Shown here: positions 5,732 to 12,343 of the stretch, one piece after another
Position numbering within the stretch: position 1 is the stretch's first letter
Layout of the letters: every line of letters begins with the position of its first letter
The notes under the pieces: model-generated
What the model was told of the DNA's origin: nothing
The model's database searches: none
The model's input: only the letters and a program-made list of their open reading frames with translations
Origin: Thaumarchaeota archaeon UBA160
Lineage (GTDB): Archaea > Thermoproteota > Nitrososphaeria > Conexivisphaerales > UBA164
Direction: 5' to 3'
NCBI GenBank assembly: GCA_002506605.1
Contig: DAXX01000044.1
Location: 1 to 12,653 of the forward strand
DNA length: 12,653 nucleotides
Made by a program: the position numbers and the translations under genes

Positions 5732-7035
5732 CTGTTTATCTGTTTTGCGAGACCTTTTGCTGTCATGACTGATGAATATATACCGGTTGAACCCGTGAAA
5801 GCGCTTCCAAAAAATATTCCTTTATTTTTATAAGCTTCGAGCTTCCCTTTTAAAGAAGATATGCCTACAACGTACAAAGGTAAAGCATCATTCCAAATTT
5901 TTACTTTATATGCGATTGGTTCATTTAAGCCAAAATATTTTTTCCCAAAATTTAATGCTATCTTTAAAGCTCTGCCATTCTCAATATAGTTTTCAAACGG
6001 TACAAAATATTTTAAGACAAAGGGTCCAGAGCTTGAGTTGATGGGCCACTTGTTGTCAAAGAACGTAACGCCGCTAACTCCACATATTTCAGGATAGGTC
6101 AGAATTCCAGAATATTTTTCATATTCTTTGAACATTTTATCATATATTGCATTTACCACCGCAATCCTTGAATTCTTTACATAAAATCTAGCTTCTTTTA
6201 TTGCATCATCATCTATGTTTTTTAGTACAGGTACCGTATAAGGGGATACTGCTAAAGCTAAAGCTCTGCCTTTTATTTCTTTAGAATCGGTGCGAACGGA
6301 GAAATAATCTTTTTCATAATAAATTTTTTTTACTAAAGTTCCTTTAAGCATATCAACGTCTTTTATTTTTTCAATAAGCTTTGTAATGATGGAGCCTAGC
6401 CCATTTTTAAAAGAAATAAGCTCAAAGTTCATCCGTTTCCTCAAAAAATTCATTATCACGCTTTCGCCTCTCCTTTTTATATCAAGTATGTACGGAAAAT
6501 AAACTGAAGAGCTCATGAGACCAATGTCTCCACCGTAAATTCCTCCTGCAAGAGGTTTGAAAAATTCTTCAACGAATCTTTTTCCATAAACAGCTGTAAA
6601 AAGATCCTCGACAGAGATATCATAGTTGAGATTTATTTTATATAATGGTTCTAAAAACATCCTAAGAAGTGTTCTAAAACTAAACAGCCCACTAAAAGCT
6701 GAACGCAAAAGTTCTGGATTTATCTTCAATATCCCTCCAGCTATTCCTTCAGGGACGCTAAAGAGCTTTCCATTTCTTAACACAGCAAATCTGTTTTCCT
6801 TTGGCTTAATTACATCTTCAAGGAGCCCAAGCTCGCTAACTAGTTCCATAAAGCTCTTTGAACTTACAACCTCTTCTGGTCCTTCTTCTATTACTTTTCC
6901 TTCAAGCTTTGTAGTTGCTATCTTTCCTCCCAAGTAATTTCCTTCCATCAAACAAACTGATTTTGAAAATTTTTTTAGTTCATATGCTAATGTAAGGCCA
7001 GAAATCCCCCCTCCAACTATAAGTATATCGTACAT
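5680..7035 (-). CDS. hemY: Protoporphyrinogen/coproporphyrinogen oxidase-type FAD protein
   Basis: This 451-residue flavoprotein resembles HemY/HemG-type oxidases, which remove six hydrogens from protoporphyrinogen or coproporphyrinogen IX with oxygen as acceptor. It has the N-terminal FAD dinucleotide fold MYDILIVGGGISGLTLAYEL (GGGISG at 8-13), a GGKIATTKLEGKVIEEGPE stretch at 36-54 typical of the family, PLAGGIYGGD in the substrate domain, and a C-terminal FAD motif at about 406-432 (GIFFGSAFTG...MTAKGLAKQI). No signal peptide is seen. Other members of the amine-oxidase superfamily, such as phytoene desaturases, are less likely. The ATG lies 19 bases after the 3' end of tRNA-Arg with no room for a TATA box, so it is probably transcribed through the tRNA. 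The 3' end overlaps the radical SAM gene by 52 bases. Confidence 0.87.
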   Translation of the reverse strand: MYDILIVGGGISGLTLAYELKKFSKSVCLMEGNYLGGKIATTKLEGKVIEEGPEEVVSSKSFMELVSELGLLEDVIKPKENRFAVLRNGKLFSVPEGIAGGILKINPELLRSAFSGLFSFRTLLRMFLEPLYKINLNYDISVEDLFTAVYGKRFVEEFFKPLAGGIYGGDIGLMSSSVYFPYILDIKRRGESVIMNFLRKRMNFELISFKNGLGSIITKLIEKIKDVDMLKGTLVKKIYYEKDYFSVRTDSKEIKGRALALAVSPYTVPVLKNIDDDAIKEARFYVKNSRIAVVNAIYDKMFKEYEKYSGILTYPEICGVSGVTFFDNKWPINSSSGPFVLKYFVPFENYIENGRALKIALNFGKKYFGLNEPIAYKVKIWNDALPLYVVGISSLKGKLEAYKNKGIFFGSAFTGSTGIYSSVMTAKGLAKQINSYLETRMQAGSELKGSL

Positions 7036-7054
7036 TCCAACTCAAACCCTTTAT

Positions 7055-7129
7055 CGGGCCCGGCGGGATTCGAACCCGCGACCTCCGGCTCCGCAGGCCG
7101 ACGCTCTATCCTGGCTGAGCTACGGGCCC
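7055..7129 (-). tRNA. tRNA-Arg(GCG)
   Basis: A complete cloverleaf can be folded on the minus strand: seven perfect acceptor pairs (GGGCCCG with CGGGCCC), a 4-pair D stem (GCTC/GAGC), an anticodon stem TCGGC/GCCGG with one T-G pair, loop CTGCGGA with anticodon GCG, a 5-base variable loop AGGTC, and T arm GCGGG-TTCGAAT-CCCGC. The discriminator base is G at 7055. CCA is not encoded and there is no intron. GCG reads CGC and CGU arginine codons. It is about 74% G+C, far above its surroundings. The 5' acceptor strand carries the last 10 bases of the nucleotide-sugar dehydrogenase gene, and hemY starts 19 bases past the 3' end. Confidence 0.97.
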
Positions 7130-8427
7130 TTGTAACCTGTACCTAAGACATATATTTTGGGTTTACCATAAAGTATTCCCCGCGCATCATATATGATAGG
7201 ATCGTTGCCGCTCATCTTTGCTATCTTTTCATAATCAAGTTCTTTATAAACAGAATGATCTGTAACAATTATTACACCATCAACTTTCAGAAGCGCCTCC
7301 TCAAGTTTGTCTGTTACCTGAACATCATTTCTAGATGGGTTTTTAACGTAAGGATCATGCACCTTAACGCTCACGTTCAGCGCTCTTAATCTGTCTATAA
7401 TGTCATAAGATGGGCTCAGCCTGTCATCATCAGTGTCTCCCCTAAAAGCTAAACCAAGGATAGCAACTGATCTAAGGTACTTTTTGTTCAATATAAAAAG
7501 TTCCACAAAGTTGCTTACGACAACAAGCGGCATCCTTTCGTTTACCCACCTCGATGATTCCACCAGCCTAAAATGAAAACCAAGCTTATTAGCTGCATGA
7601 AGCACATAGTAAGGATAAACCGGTATGCAGTTTCCTCCAACGCCAGCGCCAGGCTTGTGTATGTTTGAATAAGGTTGAGAGTTTGCTGCGTTCCTGACCT
7701 CCCAGAAGTCAACGTTTAACCTTTGAGCAAAGAGGGCAAGCTCATTTGCAAGAGCTATGTTAACATCCCTATAAAGACCTTCAGCTAACTTTTCAAGCTC
7801 AGCTGCTTCCAAGCTTGACATCTTTATAACACCTTTTTTTGCAACTTTAGAATAAAGCTTAGCTATTTCTTCCAAACTTTTCTGACCGTAGCCTGCAACA
7901 ATTTTAGGATAGTTCTCTTCAATGTCATAAACGGCCCTTCCTTCATATATCCTTTCTGGACTGTAGCCTATAAGAAAATCTTCTTCGGCCTTGAGACCAG
8001 AGGCTTCTATTATGCTTTTTGCAACTATCTGACGTGTAGTTCCAGGAGGCACGCTCGATTCAACTATCACAACGTCCCCCTTGTCTGTCCCTTTTCCTAT
8101 TGACTCAGATGCCTGCTTAAGGTTTGTAAAATCTGGAGCCTTAAGAACAAGCGGCACTGGAACCGTTATTATTTTATATTTTGAATTTTTGCTTGCCTCT
8201 ACTAAATCTGTAGTTGCCCTAAAAGAACCATTTTCTATGCCCTCTGAAAACGCTTCATCAACTTTTGGTTCTAGGCTAAAAATCTTTTCCTTTAAGTTTA
8301 TTTTTTCTACTTTTGCTTTGTCTATATCTACGCCAAAAACATTAAATCCATGCCTCAAGAAGACTGCGGCCACAGCCGCTCCAACCCTGCCAAGACCGTA
8401 AACAGCTATCGTATTTTCCCTTTGCAT
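7120..8427 (-). CDS. UDP-sugar dehydrogenase (UDP-N-acetylmannosamine/UDP-glucose dehydrogenase family)
   Basis: This 435-residue NAD-dependent enzyme oxidises C6 of a UDP-sugar twice to the uronic acid. The NAD fold begins with VYGLGRVGAAVA (GLGRVG at 11-16); VPLVLKAPDF and SSVPPGTT follow. SPERIYEGRA at 156-165, the helix AAELEKLAEGLYRDVNIALANEL with its conserved lysine K213, and the catalytic cysteine loop GAGVGGNCIPV (C267) identify the family. The C-terminal UDP-binding domain contains ILGLAFRGDTDDDRLSPS. The SPERIYEGRA pattern is nearer the UDP-ManNAc dehydrogenase (WecC) branch than classical UDP-glucose dehydrogenase, but I would not fix the substrate. It may supply uronic acids to N-glycans. 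The ATG follows a TTTAATA box by 25 bases. The TAG stop (7120-7122) lies inside the tRNA-Arg gene. Confidence 0.9.
   Translation of the reverse strand: MQRENTIAVYGLGRVGAAVAAVFLRHGFNVFGVDIDKAKVEKINLKEKIFSLEPKVDEAFSEGIENGSFRATTDLVEASKNSKYKIITVPVPLVLKAPDFTNLKQASESIGKGTDKGDVVIVESSVPPGTTRQIVAKSIIEASGLKAEEDFLIGYSPERIYEGRAVYDIEENYPKIVAGYGQKSLEEIAKLYSKVAKKGVIKMSSLEAAELEKLAEGLYRDVNIALANELALFAQRLNVDFWEVRNAANSQPYSNIHKPGAGVGGNCIPVYPYYVLHAANKLGFHFRLVESSRWVNERMPLVVVSNFVELFILNKKYLRSVAILGLAFRGDTDDDRLSPSYDIIDRLRALNVSVKVHDPYVKNPSRNDVQVTDKLEEALLKVDGVIIVTDHSVYKELDYEKIAKMSGNDPIIYDARGILYGKPKIYVLGTGYKGP
7151..7158 (-). promoter_or_regulatory. TATA-like box for tRNA-Arg (and perhaps hemY), inside ugd
   Basis: AAAATATA on the minus strand is centred 25-26 bases before the first base of the tRNA at 7129, within the last codons of the dehydrogenase gene. 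The spacing fits archaeal tRNA promoters that start at or near the mature 5' end. It is the nearest plausible promoter for hemY. Confidence 0.5.
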
Positions 8428-8448
8428 ACAATCTTTTGCAATCTTGTA

Positions 8449-8464
8449 TATTAAAACTTTTTAA
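8449..8464. promoter_or_regulatory. Divergent promoter pair between ugd and the Trm112-like gene
   Basis: The 61-base spacer 8428-8488 holds two neighbouring boxes. On the minus strand TTTAATA (8449-8455) is centred 25 bases before the ugd ATG at 8427. On the plus strand TTTTAA (8459-8464) is centred 27 bases before the ATG at 8489. Both messages should be leaderless, and the two boxes are close enough for TBP binding at one to affect the other. TATTATATAT at 8481-8490 overlaps the Trm112 start and is too close to serve it. Confidence 0.5.
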
Positions 8465-8488
8465 CCATGCACAAGTCTGTTATTATAT

Positions 8489-8845
8489 ATGAGATACAGG
8501 CTTATGGATGTCCTGGCATGTCCAGTATGTAAGAACTTTCCCCTTAAGCTTTATGTTATAAAAGATGAAAAAAAAGACATTAATTCATATGAAAAACCAA
8601 GGTGCGAAATCTACTGCGGGTTTTTGGGAAAATACATAAATGAGATAAAAGAAGCGCCCTGTTCAGATTGCTACAAAAGCAAAATAATCGAAGGGTATCT
8701 GGTATGTGAAAAGTGTCATAGATGGTACCCTATAATTGACACTGTTCCAGAACTTTTACCCGATGAGCTAAGAGACTTAAAAGAGGAAGATGAGAAGGCA
8801 AAAAAGCTCGGGATAAAAAATGATGGCTTTTTTATAAAAGGCTAA
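8489..8845 (+). CDS. Trm112-like zinc protein (methyltransferase activator family)
   Basis: This 118-residue protein opens with MRYRLMDVLACPVC, the Trm112/YcaR signature, and closes with LVCEKCHRWYPIIDTVPELLPDE, the matching second half of the zinc-binding fold. Archaeal Trm112 proteins stabilise and activate several SAM-dependent methyltransferases acting on tRNA, rRNA and release factor. Eight cysteines occur (C11, C14, C39, C43, C58, C61, C73, C76). Four are the expected family ligands; the insert of about 55 residues between the halves carries the extra CEIYC and CSDC pairs, giving a longer form than the bacterial proteins of about 60 residues. It probably binds more than one zinc. The ATG at 8489 fits the family start and the upstream box. 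Its TAA overlaps the TAG of the convergent CinA-like gene in the four bases CTAA. Confidence 0.82.
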   Translation: MRYRLMDVLACPVCKNFPLKLYVIKDEKKDINSYEKPRCEIYCGFLGKYINEIKEAPCSDCYKSKIIEGYLVCEKCHRWYPIIDTVPELLPDELRDLKEEDEKAKKLGIKNDGFFIKG

Positions 8846-9618
8846 TCCTGCTCTTCAAGCGTTATGTTGCCACCATAAGCTTTAACAAAATTCCTTAACT
8901 CATCAAATATCTTCATTATATCAACTGTGCTGTCTTGAGTCCATGCTTCAATTCTCAGAACAGACTTTCCGTACTCCATAGAAGGATGCGATTTTATATA
9001 AACCGTTGGAAATCTTTCTGTAAGTTTTGTAATTAGCGGAGATATTTGAGCTTCATATATGCCTTCAACCTTAGTAACAATGCCCCTGCTTATATTATAG
9101 CCTATAAATGGTTCAACATATCTTTCGAACATATCTTTCATCTCTGCTGGAACCCCTGGCAAAATAAACAGCCTTTTTTCTACATAAATTATCATAGCGC
9201 CAGGGGCTACGCCAACAAAATTAAACAAAGGAGTAGAACCTTCAGGTAGAGAAGCCATTTTTTCATATGCCTTCTTAGATTCTTCGGTTTGTGGCGCCCT
9301 CAACTTTACCATAAAATTTAGAGCATCTTCATTGATAACCAGCCTTTTACCAAGCCATTCAGCAACAGAATCCATAGTTATGTCATCGTATGTAGGCCCT
9401 AGTCCGCCAGTTGTTATTATGATATTAGCCTGAGAGCTAAGCGCGTAGCTTAAAGCAGAAGCTATATGATCTTTTTTGTCATGCACAGTTAGCGACGCCA
9501 AAACTTCACCTCCTAATGAGTATATTTTTGACCCTAGCCATTGCAGGTTTCCATTAAGCGTTCTTCCAATCAAGAGTTCTGTCCCAATGTTTATTATAAA
9601 AACTCTCGTTCTTGTCAT
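8842..9618 (-). CDS. CinA N-terminal-domain protein (MoaB/MogA-like fold)
   Basis: This 258-residue protein corresponds to the N-terminal molybdopterin-binding-like (MoCF) domain of CinA. It begins with RVFIINIGTELLIGRTLNGNLQ; the hallmark TTGGLGPTYDD lies at 69-79 and LPGVPAEM at 153-160. Full-length bacterial CinA adds a C-terminal NMN deamidase domain, which is absent here, so deamidase activity should not be assumed; in other CinA proteins the N-terminal domain has ADP-ribose pyrophosphatase activity. Such single-domain versions are widespread in archaea and often labelled 'nicotinamide mononucleotide deamidase-related' or molybdopterin-binding. The ATG is about 27 bases past a TATA-like box. 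The gene ends 4 bases into the convergent Trm112-like gene. The carbamoyltransferase lies 42 bases upstream on the same strand, separated by a T-rich spacer. Confidence 0.88.
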   Translation of the reverse strand: MTRTRVFIINIGTELLIGRTLNGNLQWLGSKIYSLGGEVLASLTVHDKKDHIASALSYALSSQANIIITTGGLGPTYDDITMDSVAEWLGKRLVINEDALNFMVKLRAPQTEESKKAYEKMASLPEGSTPLFNFVGVAPGAMIIYVEKRLFILPGVPAEMKDMFERYVEPFIGYNISRGIVTKVEGIYEAQISPLITKLTERFPTVYIKSHPSMEYGKSVLRIEAWTQDSTVDIMKIFDELRNFVKAYGGNITLEEQD

Positions 9619-9660
9619 GAAATAAAATAAGAAAAAAGAAAAATAAAAACTTATAATTTT
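9619..9660 (-). terminator. T-rich spacer: terminator of the carbamoyltransferase and promoter of the CinA-like gene
   Basis: On the minus strand this 42-base spacer is nearly all T with some A and C, with runs such as TTTTTATTTTTCTTTTTTC. Archaeal RNA polymerase terminates at such T tracts. The part TTTTATT (9642-9648) is centred 27 bases before the ATG at 9618 and could also be the TATA box of the downstream gene. Confidence 0.45.
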
Positions 9661-10686
9661 TTAATACCTGTTTCCAGCAAGAAGAGCTAAAACAGCAGCT
9701 CTTATATAAAGTAGGTTTTCAGCTTGATCAAGTATGACGCTGTGCGGCCCATCCATTACTTCATCGTCAGCTTCTTCTCCTCTGAAAACAGGTAATACGT
9801 GCGTAACTATAGCTTTCTTATCCATTATGTCAACAAGGGATTTTGTAAGCTTCCAATCCTTATACTTGTTGTGTAGCTCAATTTCTTTATCCTTGCCGAA
9901 CCTGTTAAGCCCAGTCATTACAGCCGCATGACTTACCCAATTTCTTGGAAAAACTACATGCGCACCCTCTAGAGCAGACTTAAGGTCGTGCGATATTTCT
10001 AAAGCTCCGCCGCTTTCCTTTGCGTTCTCTTTTGCTTGATTTACTAAGTTCTCGTCAAGGTCAAATCCTGGCGGATATGCAAGCGTTACGTCCATTCCGA
10101 ACTTTGTCGCTATTAGCATCTCATCTTGTACGCTACCCCAGCTCCTTGCGTGTGTACTGTAAGCCCACATTATGACATATTTTTTCTTTTCATATTTTCC
10201 AAAGAATTTCTCATCTATGGTCATCATATCTGCCAGCGCTTGTGTTGGATGATACATATCGTCAGCCATGTTGATCACTGGTATCTTTGCGTGCGCTGCA
10301 TACTCTCTTATAACCTTGTTTCCTGCCCCATATACGTAATCTACCGCATCTTCTAGTATTCTTACGCCCAATGCGTGCCCTAACCTTTCATACATATGCG
10401 CAATATCAGCTATAGATTCTCCTTCAGATCCCCTTGTTGTCTTGAAGTCAATAAATTGTGCATGACCTCCAAGCAATGTTGCAGCAGCTTCGAAAGAAGC
10501 TCTCGTTCTTGTGCTTGTGTTATAAAAAAGCATAAAAAACGTTCTGTTCTTGAAAAGCTCAGGGACATACCCGGCATATTTCCACCTTTTTATATCTTTG
10601 GCGAAGTCTATTGCAAATTGAAGTTCTTCCCTTGACCATTCTTGTGTTGATATAAGATCCTTACCGTGTAAATCATACACAGCCAT
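9661..10686 (-). CDS. Knotted-type carbamoyltransferase (YgeW/acetyl- or succinylornithine transcarbamylase-like)
   Basis: This 341-residue enzyme belongs to the aspartate/ornithine carbamoyltransferase superfamily, which moves a carbamoyl group from carbamoyl phosphate to an amino group. The carbamoyl-phosphate site is intact: STRTR at 58-62 and HPTQ at 146-149. The second half does not fit ornithine carbamoyltransferase. Where that enzyme has the ornithine-binding SMG loop, this protein has FPRNWVS (246-252), as in YgeW and the knotted N-acyl-ornithine enzymes, and WAYSTHARSWGSVQDE (174-189), KFGMDVTLAYPPGFDL and AKESGG also follow YgeW. HCLP is changed to HVLP at 296-299. The end (RGEEADDEVMDGPHSVILDQAEN) is close to ornithine enzymes. 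The acceptor is therefore unknown and probably not free ornithine. Annotation pipelines may call it argF. It has no carbamate kinase neighbour here. Confidence 0.8.
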   Translation of the reverse strand: MAVYDLHGKDLISTQEWSREELQFAIDFAKDIKRWKYAGYVPELFKNRTFFMLFYNTSTRTRASFEAAATLLGGHAQFIDFKTTRGSEGESIADIAHMYERLGHALGVRILEDAVDYVYGAGNKVIREYAAHAKIPVINMADDMYHPTQALADMMTIDEKFFGKYEKKKYVIMWAYSTHARSWGSVQDEMLIATKFGMDVTLAYPPGFDLDENLVNQAKENAKESGGALEISHDLKSALEGAHVVFPRNWVSHAAVMTGLNRFGKDKEIELHNKYKDWKLTKSLVDIMDKKAIVTHVLPVFRGEEADDEVMDGPHSVILDQAENLLYIRAAVLALLAGNRY

Positions 10687-10705
10687 TTTCTATCGTTATA
10701 GGGGT

Positions 10706-10714
10706 TAATTTTGA
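10706..10714 (-). promoter_or_regulatory. Weak TATA-like box for the carbamoyltransferase
   Basis: TCAAAATTA on the minus strand is centred 24 bases before the ATG at 10686. A second AT-rich candidate, GTTTTAAAC on the same strand at about 10717-10725, would give a short leader. I cannot choose between them. Confidence 0.3.
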
Positions 10715-10748
10715 TGTTTAAAACGTTTTTGCTGAATGAGAAGGCTTG

Positions 10749-10760
10749 TTTAAAAAATGT
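10749..10760 (-). terminator. T-tract after proB
   Basis: A run of six T on the minus strand (AACATTTTTTAA) lies about 20 bases beyond the proB stop and before the carbamoyltransferase promoter. It is a plausible archaeal oligo-T terminator; no hairpin is needed or evident. Confidence 0.3.
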
Positions 10761-10777
10761 TTAGCTTGAGGATAACT

Positions 10778-11560
10778 TTATGGTATTATAAGCGTGCCTC
10801 TCATTTTTCCTTCAAATATATCTGTAAGCACGCCGGGTTTTTTACCGTTAATAATGTTTACTTTAACGCCTTTTGAAGAAGCTAGGAAGGAAGCTTCGAT
10901 TTTTGATCTTATTCCTCCCCTCCCAAATTCGTTTCCTCCTTTTAACTTGCGCATAAGCCTTTTGATATCGCTCGCGTTTATCTTTTCTATTACAAGTTTA
11001 TTTTCATCTAAAATACCATCTACATCTGTAAGTATTATAAGCCGAGAAGCTCTTAAATTAACTGAAACAATGGCGGAAAGCCTATCATTATCCCCAAATC
11101 TTACCATGTTATTTACGTTTAAGACGTTTACGAGTTCTTTAACTGAGATCGCATCGTTTTCGTTTATAATAGGCACTATACCGTTGTTTACAAGAGATTT
11201 AGTGGTTCTAATAAAATTATTAAAACAGGTTTTTATTGAAAAATCTTCCTCTGTAACAAGAATTTGTGCAACTTTTATACCGTTTTTTGCAAACATTTCA
11301 ACATATTCCTTCATTAGTAAAGGTTGACCCACTGCTGCAGCTATCTGTTTTTCCCTCAAAGTCAGTGCGCTAGGCTTTTTATTTAATCCCAACGCTTCAA
11401 TACCTGTAAGTATAGCTCCGCTAGTAACCAGCACTAGCGGATGGCCCTTATTTTTAATTTTGCTCAATTCATCTACAATATTCCCTAAAATAATCTTGTC
11501 TAGCTTGCCGTTATTAGAAAGTACTGAAGTCCCTATCTTTATTACGGCTATTTTACGCAA
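10778..11560 (-). CDS. proB: Glutamate 5-kinase, kinase domain only
   Basis: This 260-residue amino-acid kinase phosphorylates the gamma-carboxyl of glutamate, the first step of proline synthesis. The sequence follows ProB in order: VIKIGTSVL at 6-14, LVTSGAILTGIEALG at 44-58, LREKQIAAAVGQPLLM, KVAQILVTEEDF, PIINENDA at 130-137, RFGDNDRLSA at 154-163, LTDVDGI, and GRGGIRSKIEA at 213-223, equivalent to the GTGGMxTK nucleotide site. The PUA domain of many bacterial ProB proteins is missing, as in several short forms. An insert of about 10 residues (KELVNVLNVN) precedes RFGDND. Isopentenyl phosphate kinase and LysZ/ArgB were considered but lack these motifs. The start codon is TTG at 11560; no in-frame ATG lies nearby and the conserved strand begins at once. 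ProA, which would use the product, is not in the window. Confidence 0.85.
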   Translation of the reverse strand: MRKIAVIKIGTSVLSNNGKLDKIILGNIVDELSKIKNKGHPLVLVTSGAILTGIEALGLNKKPSALTLREKQIAAAVGQPLLMKEYVEMFAKNGIKVAQILVTEEDFSIKTCFNNFIRTTKSLVNNGIVPIINENDAISVKELVNVLNVNNMVRFGDNDRLSAIVSVNLRASRLIILTDVDGILDENKLVIEKINASDIKRLMRKLKGGNEFGRGGIRSKIEASFLASSKGVKVNIINGKKPGVLTDIFEGKMRGTLIIP

Positions 11561-11583
11561 CGTGATGAATTAAAAGGTGCCAT

Positions 11584-11591
11584 TAAAAATT
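11584..11591 (-). promoter_or_regulatory. AT-rich promoter box for proB
   Basis: The minus-strand AATTTTTAA segment is centred about 27 bases before the TTG start at 11560, supporting that start and a leaderless message. A second AT stretch at 11569-11576 is too close to the start. Confidence 0.4.
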
Positions 11592-11627
11592 TTTACTGTA
11601 CTAAAAAATAAAATATAAGGTTTTAAC

Positions 11628-11647
11628 GAATTTTAAAAAATGAAAAA
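11628..11647 (-). terminator. T-tract directly after deoC
   Basis: On the minus strand the bases just past the deoC stop read TTTTTCATTTTTTAAAATTC. Two runs of five and six T fit an archaeal intrinsic oligo-T terminator. Confidence 0.45.
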
Positions 11648-12313
11648 TTACTCTTTCAATGATTCGATTATTTGCACGCTGTGGCTAGCCCCTATTCTGG
11701 TAGCGCCAGCTTTAATCATAGCCAAAGCCTCTTCAGCGCTGTGTATGCCTCCAGCAGCCTTTACTTGAGCTTTACCCTTGACAGCTTTGTACATAAGCTC
11801 AACGTCATGAACGGTTGCGCCGCCTTTTCCAAAACCAGTACTTGTCTTAACAAAATCAGCTCCAGCTTCAACAGCTACTTCGCACGCTTTTATTTTTTCA
11901 TTATCTGTGAGATATCCAGTTTCAAGTATAACCTTAAGTATCTTTCCATATTTTTTTACAACGCTGTTGACAGCCATAATATCCTCCTTTACTACATCCC
12001 ATTTTCCAGATTTTGCTGCTGATATATTCATAACCATATCTATTTCATCTGCACCATCCTTTATAGCCAGTTCAGCTTCGTAAGCTTTAACTTCTTTATA
12101 AGTGGCACCGAAAGGAAAACCTACTACGCTAACAACTTTTATGTCAGTTCCTTTTACAAGTTCCTTTGCGAGTTTTACATAATATGGATTTATAACTACT
12201 GAAAAGAAATGGTATTTCTTAGCTTCTTCTACTAGTTTTTTTATGTCTTCTTCTGTTGCGAAAGGATTTAGCTGCGTATGATCAATATATTTTGCGAGCT
12301 CTTCTTTGTTCAT
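11648..12313 (-). CDS. deoC: Deoxyribose-phosphate aldolase
   Basis: This 221-residue class I aldolase reversibly splits 2-deoxyribose 5-phosphate into glyceraldehyde 3-phosphate and acetaldehyde, linking deoxynucleoside breakdown to central carbon metabolism. The TIM-barrel motifs are complete: IDHTQLNPFAT at 10-20, SVVGFPFGAT at 62-71, ADEIDMVMN at 88-96 (D92 for proton relay), ADFVKTSTGF at 152-161 with the Schiff-base lysine K156, and QVKAAGGI at 183-190 with the second catalytic lysine K185. The length is typical of archaeal and bacterial DeoC. The ATG lies 26 bases after TTTAAATAA, so the message is probably leaderless. No other deo genes (phosphorylase or phosphopentomutase) are in the window. 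Confidence 0.95.
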   Translation of the reverse strand: MNKEELAKYIDHTQLNPFATEEDIKKLVEEAKKYHFFSVVINPYYVKLAKELVKGTDIKVVSVVGFPFGATYKEVKAYEAELAIKDGADEIDMVMNISAAKSGKWDVVKEDIMAVNSVVKKYGKILKVILETGYLTDNEKIKACEVAVEAGADFVKTSTGFGKGGATVHDVELMYKAVKGKAQVKAAGGIHSAEEALAMIKAGATRIGASHSVQIIESLKE

Positions 12314-12334
12314 GATCTACTATTAATTTTTATT

Positions 12335-12343
12335 TTATTTAAA
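12335..12343 (-). promoter_or_regulatory. TATA box for deoC
   Basis: TTTAAATAA on the minus strand is centred 26 bases before the ATG at 12313. It is among the best matches to an archaeal TATA box in the window. Confidence 0.55.

Noticed and set aside
6626..6937. 103-residue plus-strand frame inside hemY, and similar plus-strand frames at 8081-8401 and 11672-12022
   Set aside because: These are antisense to well-supported genes, show no domain pattern, and lack a plausible promoter.
7055..7129. tRNA-Arg as an integration site of a mobile element
   Set aside because: No integrase gene, no repeated tRNA 3' half and no foreign-looking block lie next to it; hemY follows directly.
10794..11327. 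177-residue open frame on the plus strand
   Set aside because: It is exactly antisense to proB, whose motifs are unambiguous; the frame is low in complexity (Ser/Leu/Phe/Thr-rich) as expected from reading the opposite strand.
10778..11560. Isopentenyl phosphate kinase or LysZ/ArgB-type kinase
   Set aside because: The INENDA, FGDND and GRGGIRSK motifs are those of glutamate 5-kinase, and the motifs expected for the other families are missing.
11562..11568. Second C-box-like GTGATGA on the plus strand between proB and deoC
   Set aside because: No CTGA D box follows at the needed distance; the downstream sequence is only A/T-rich.
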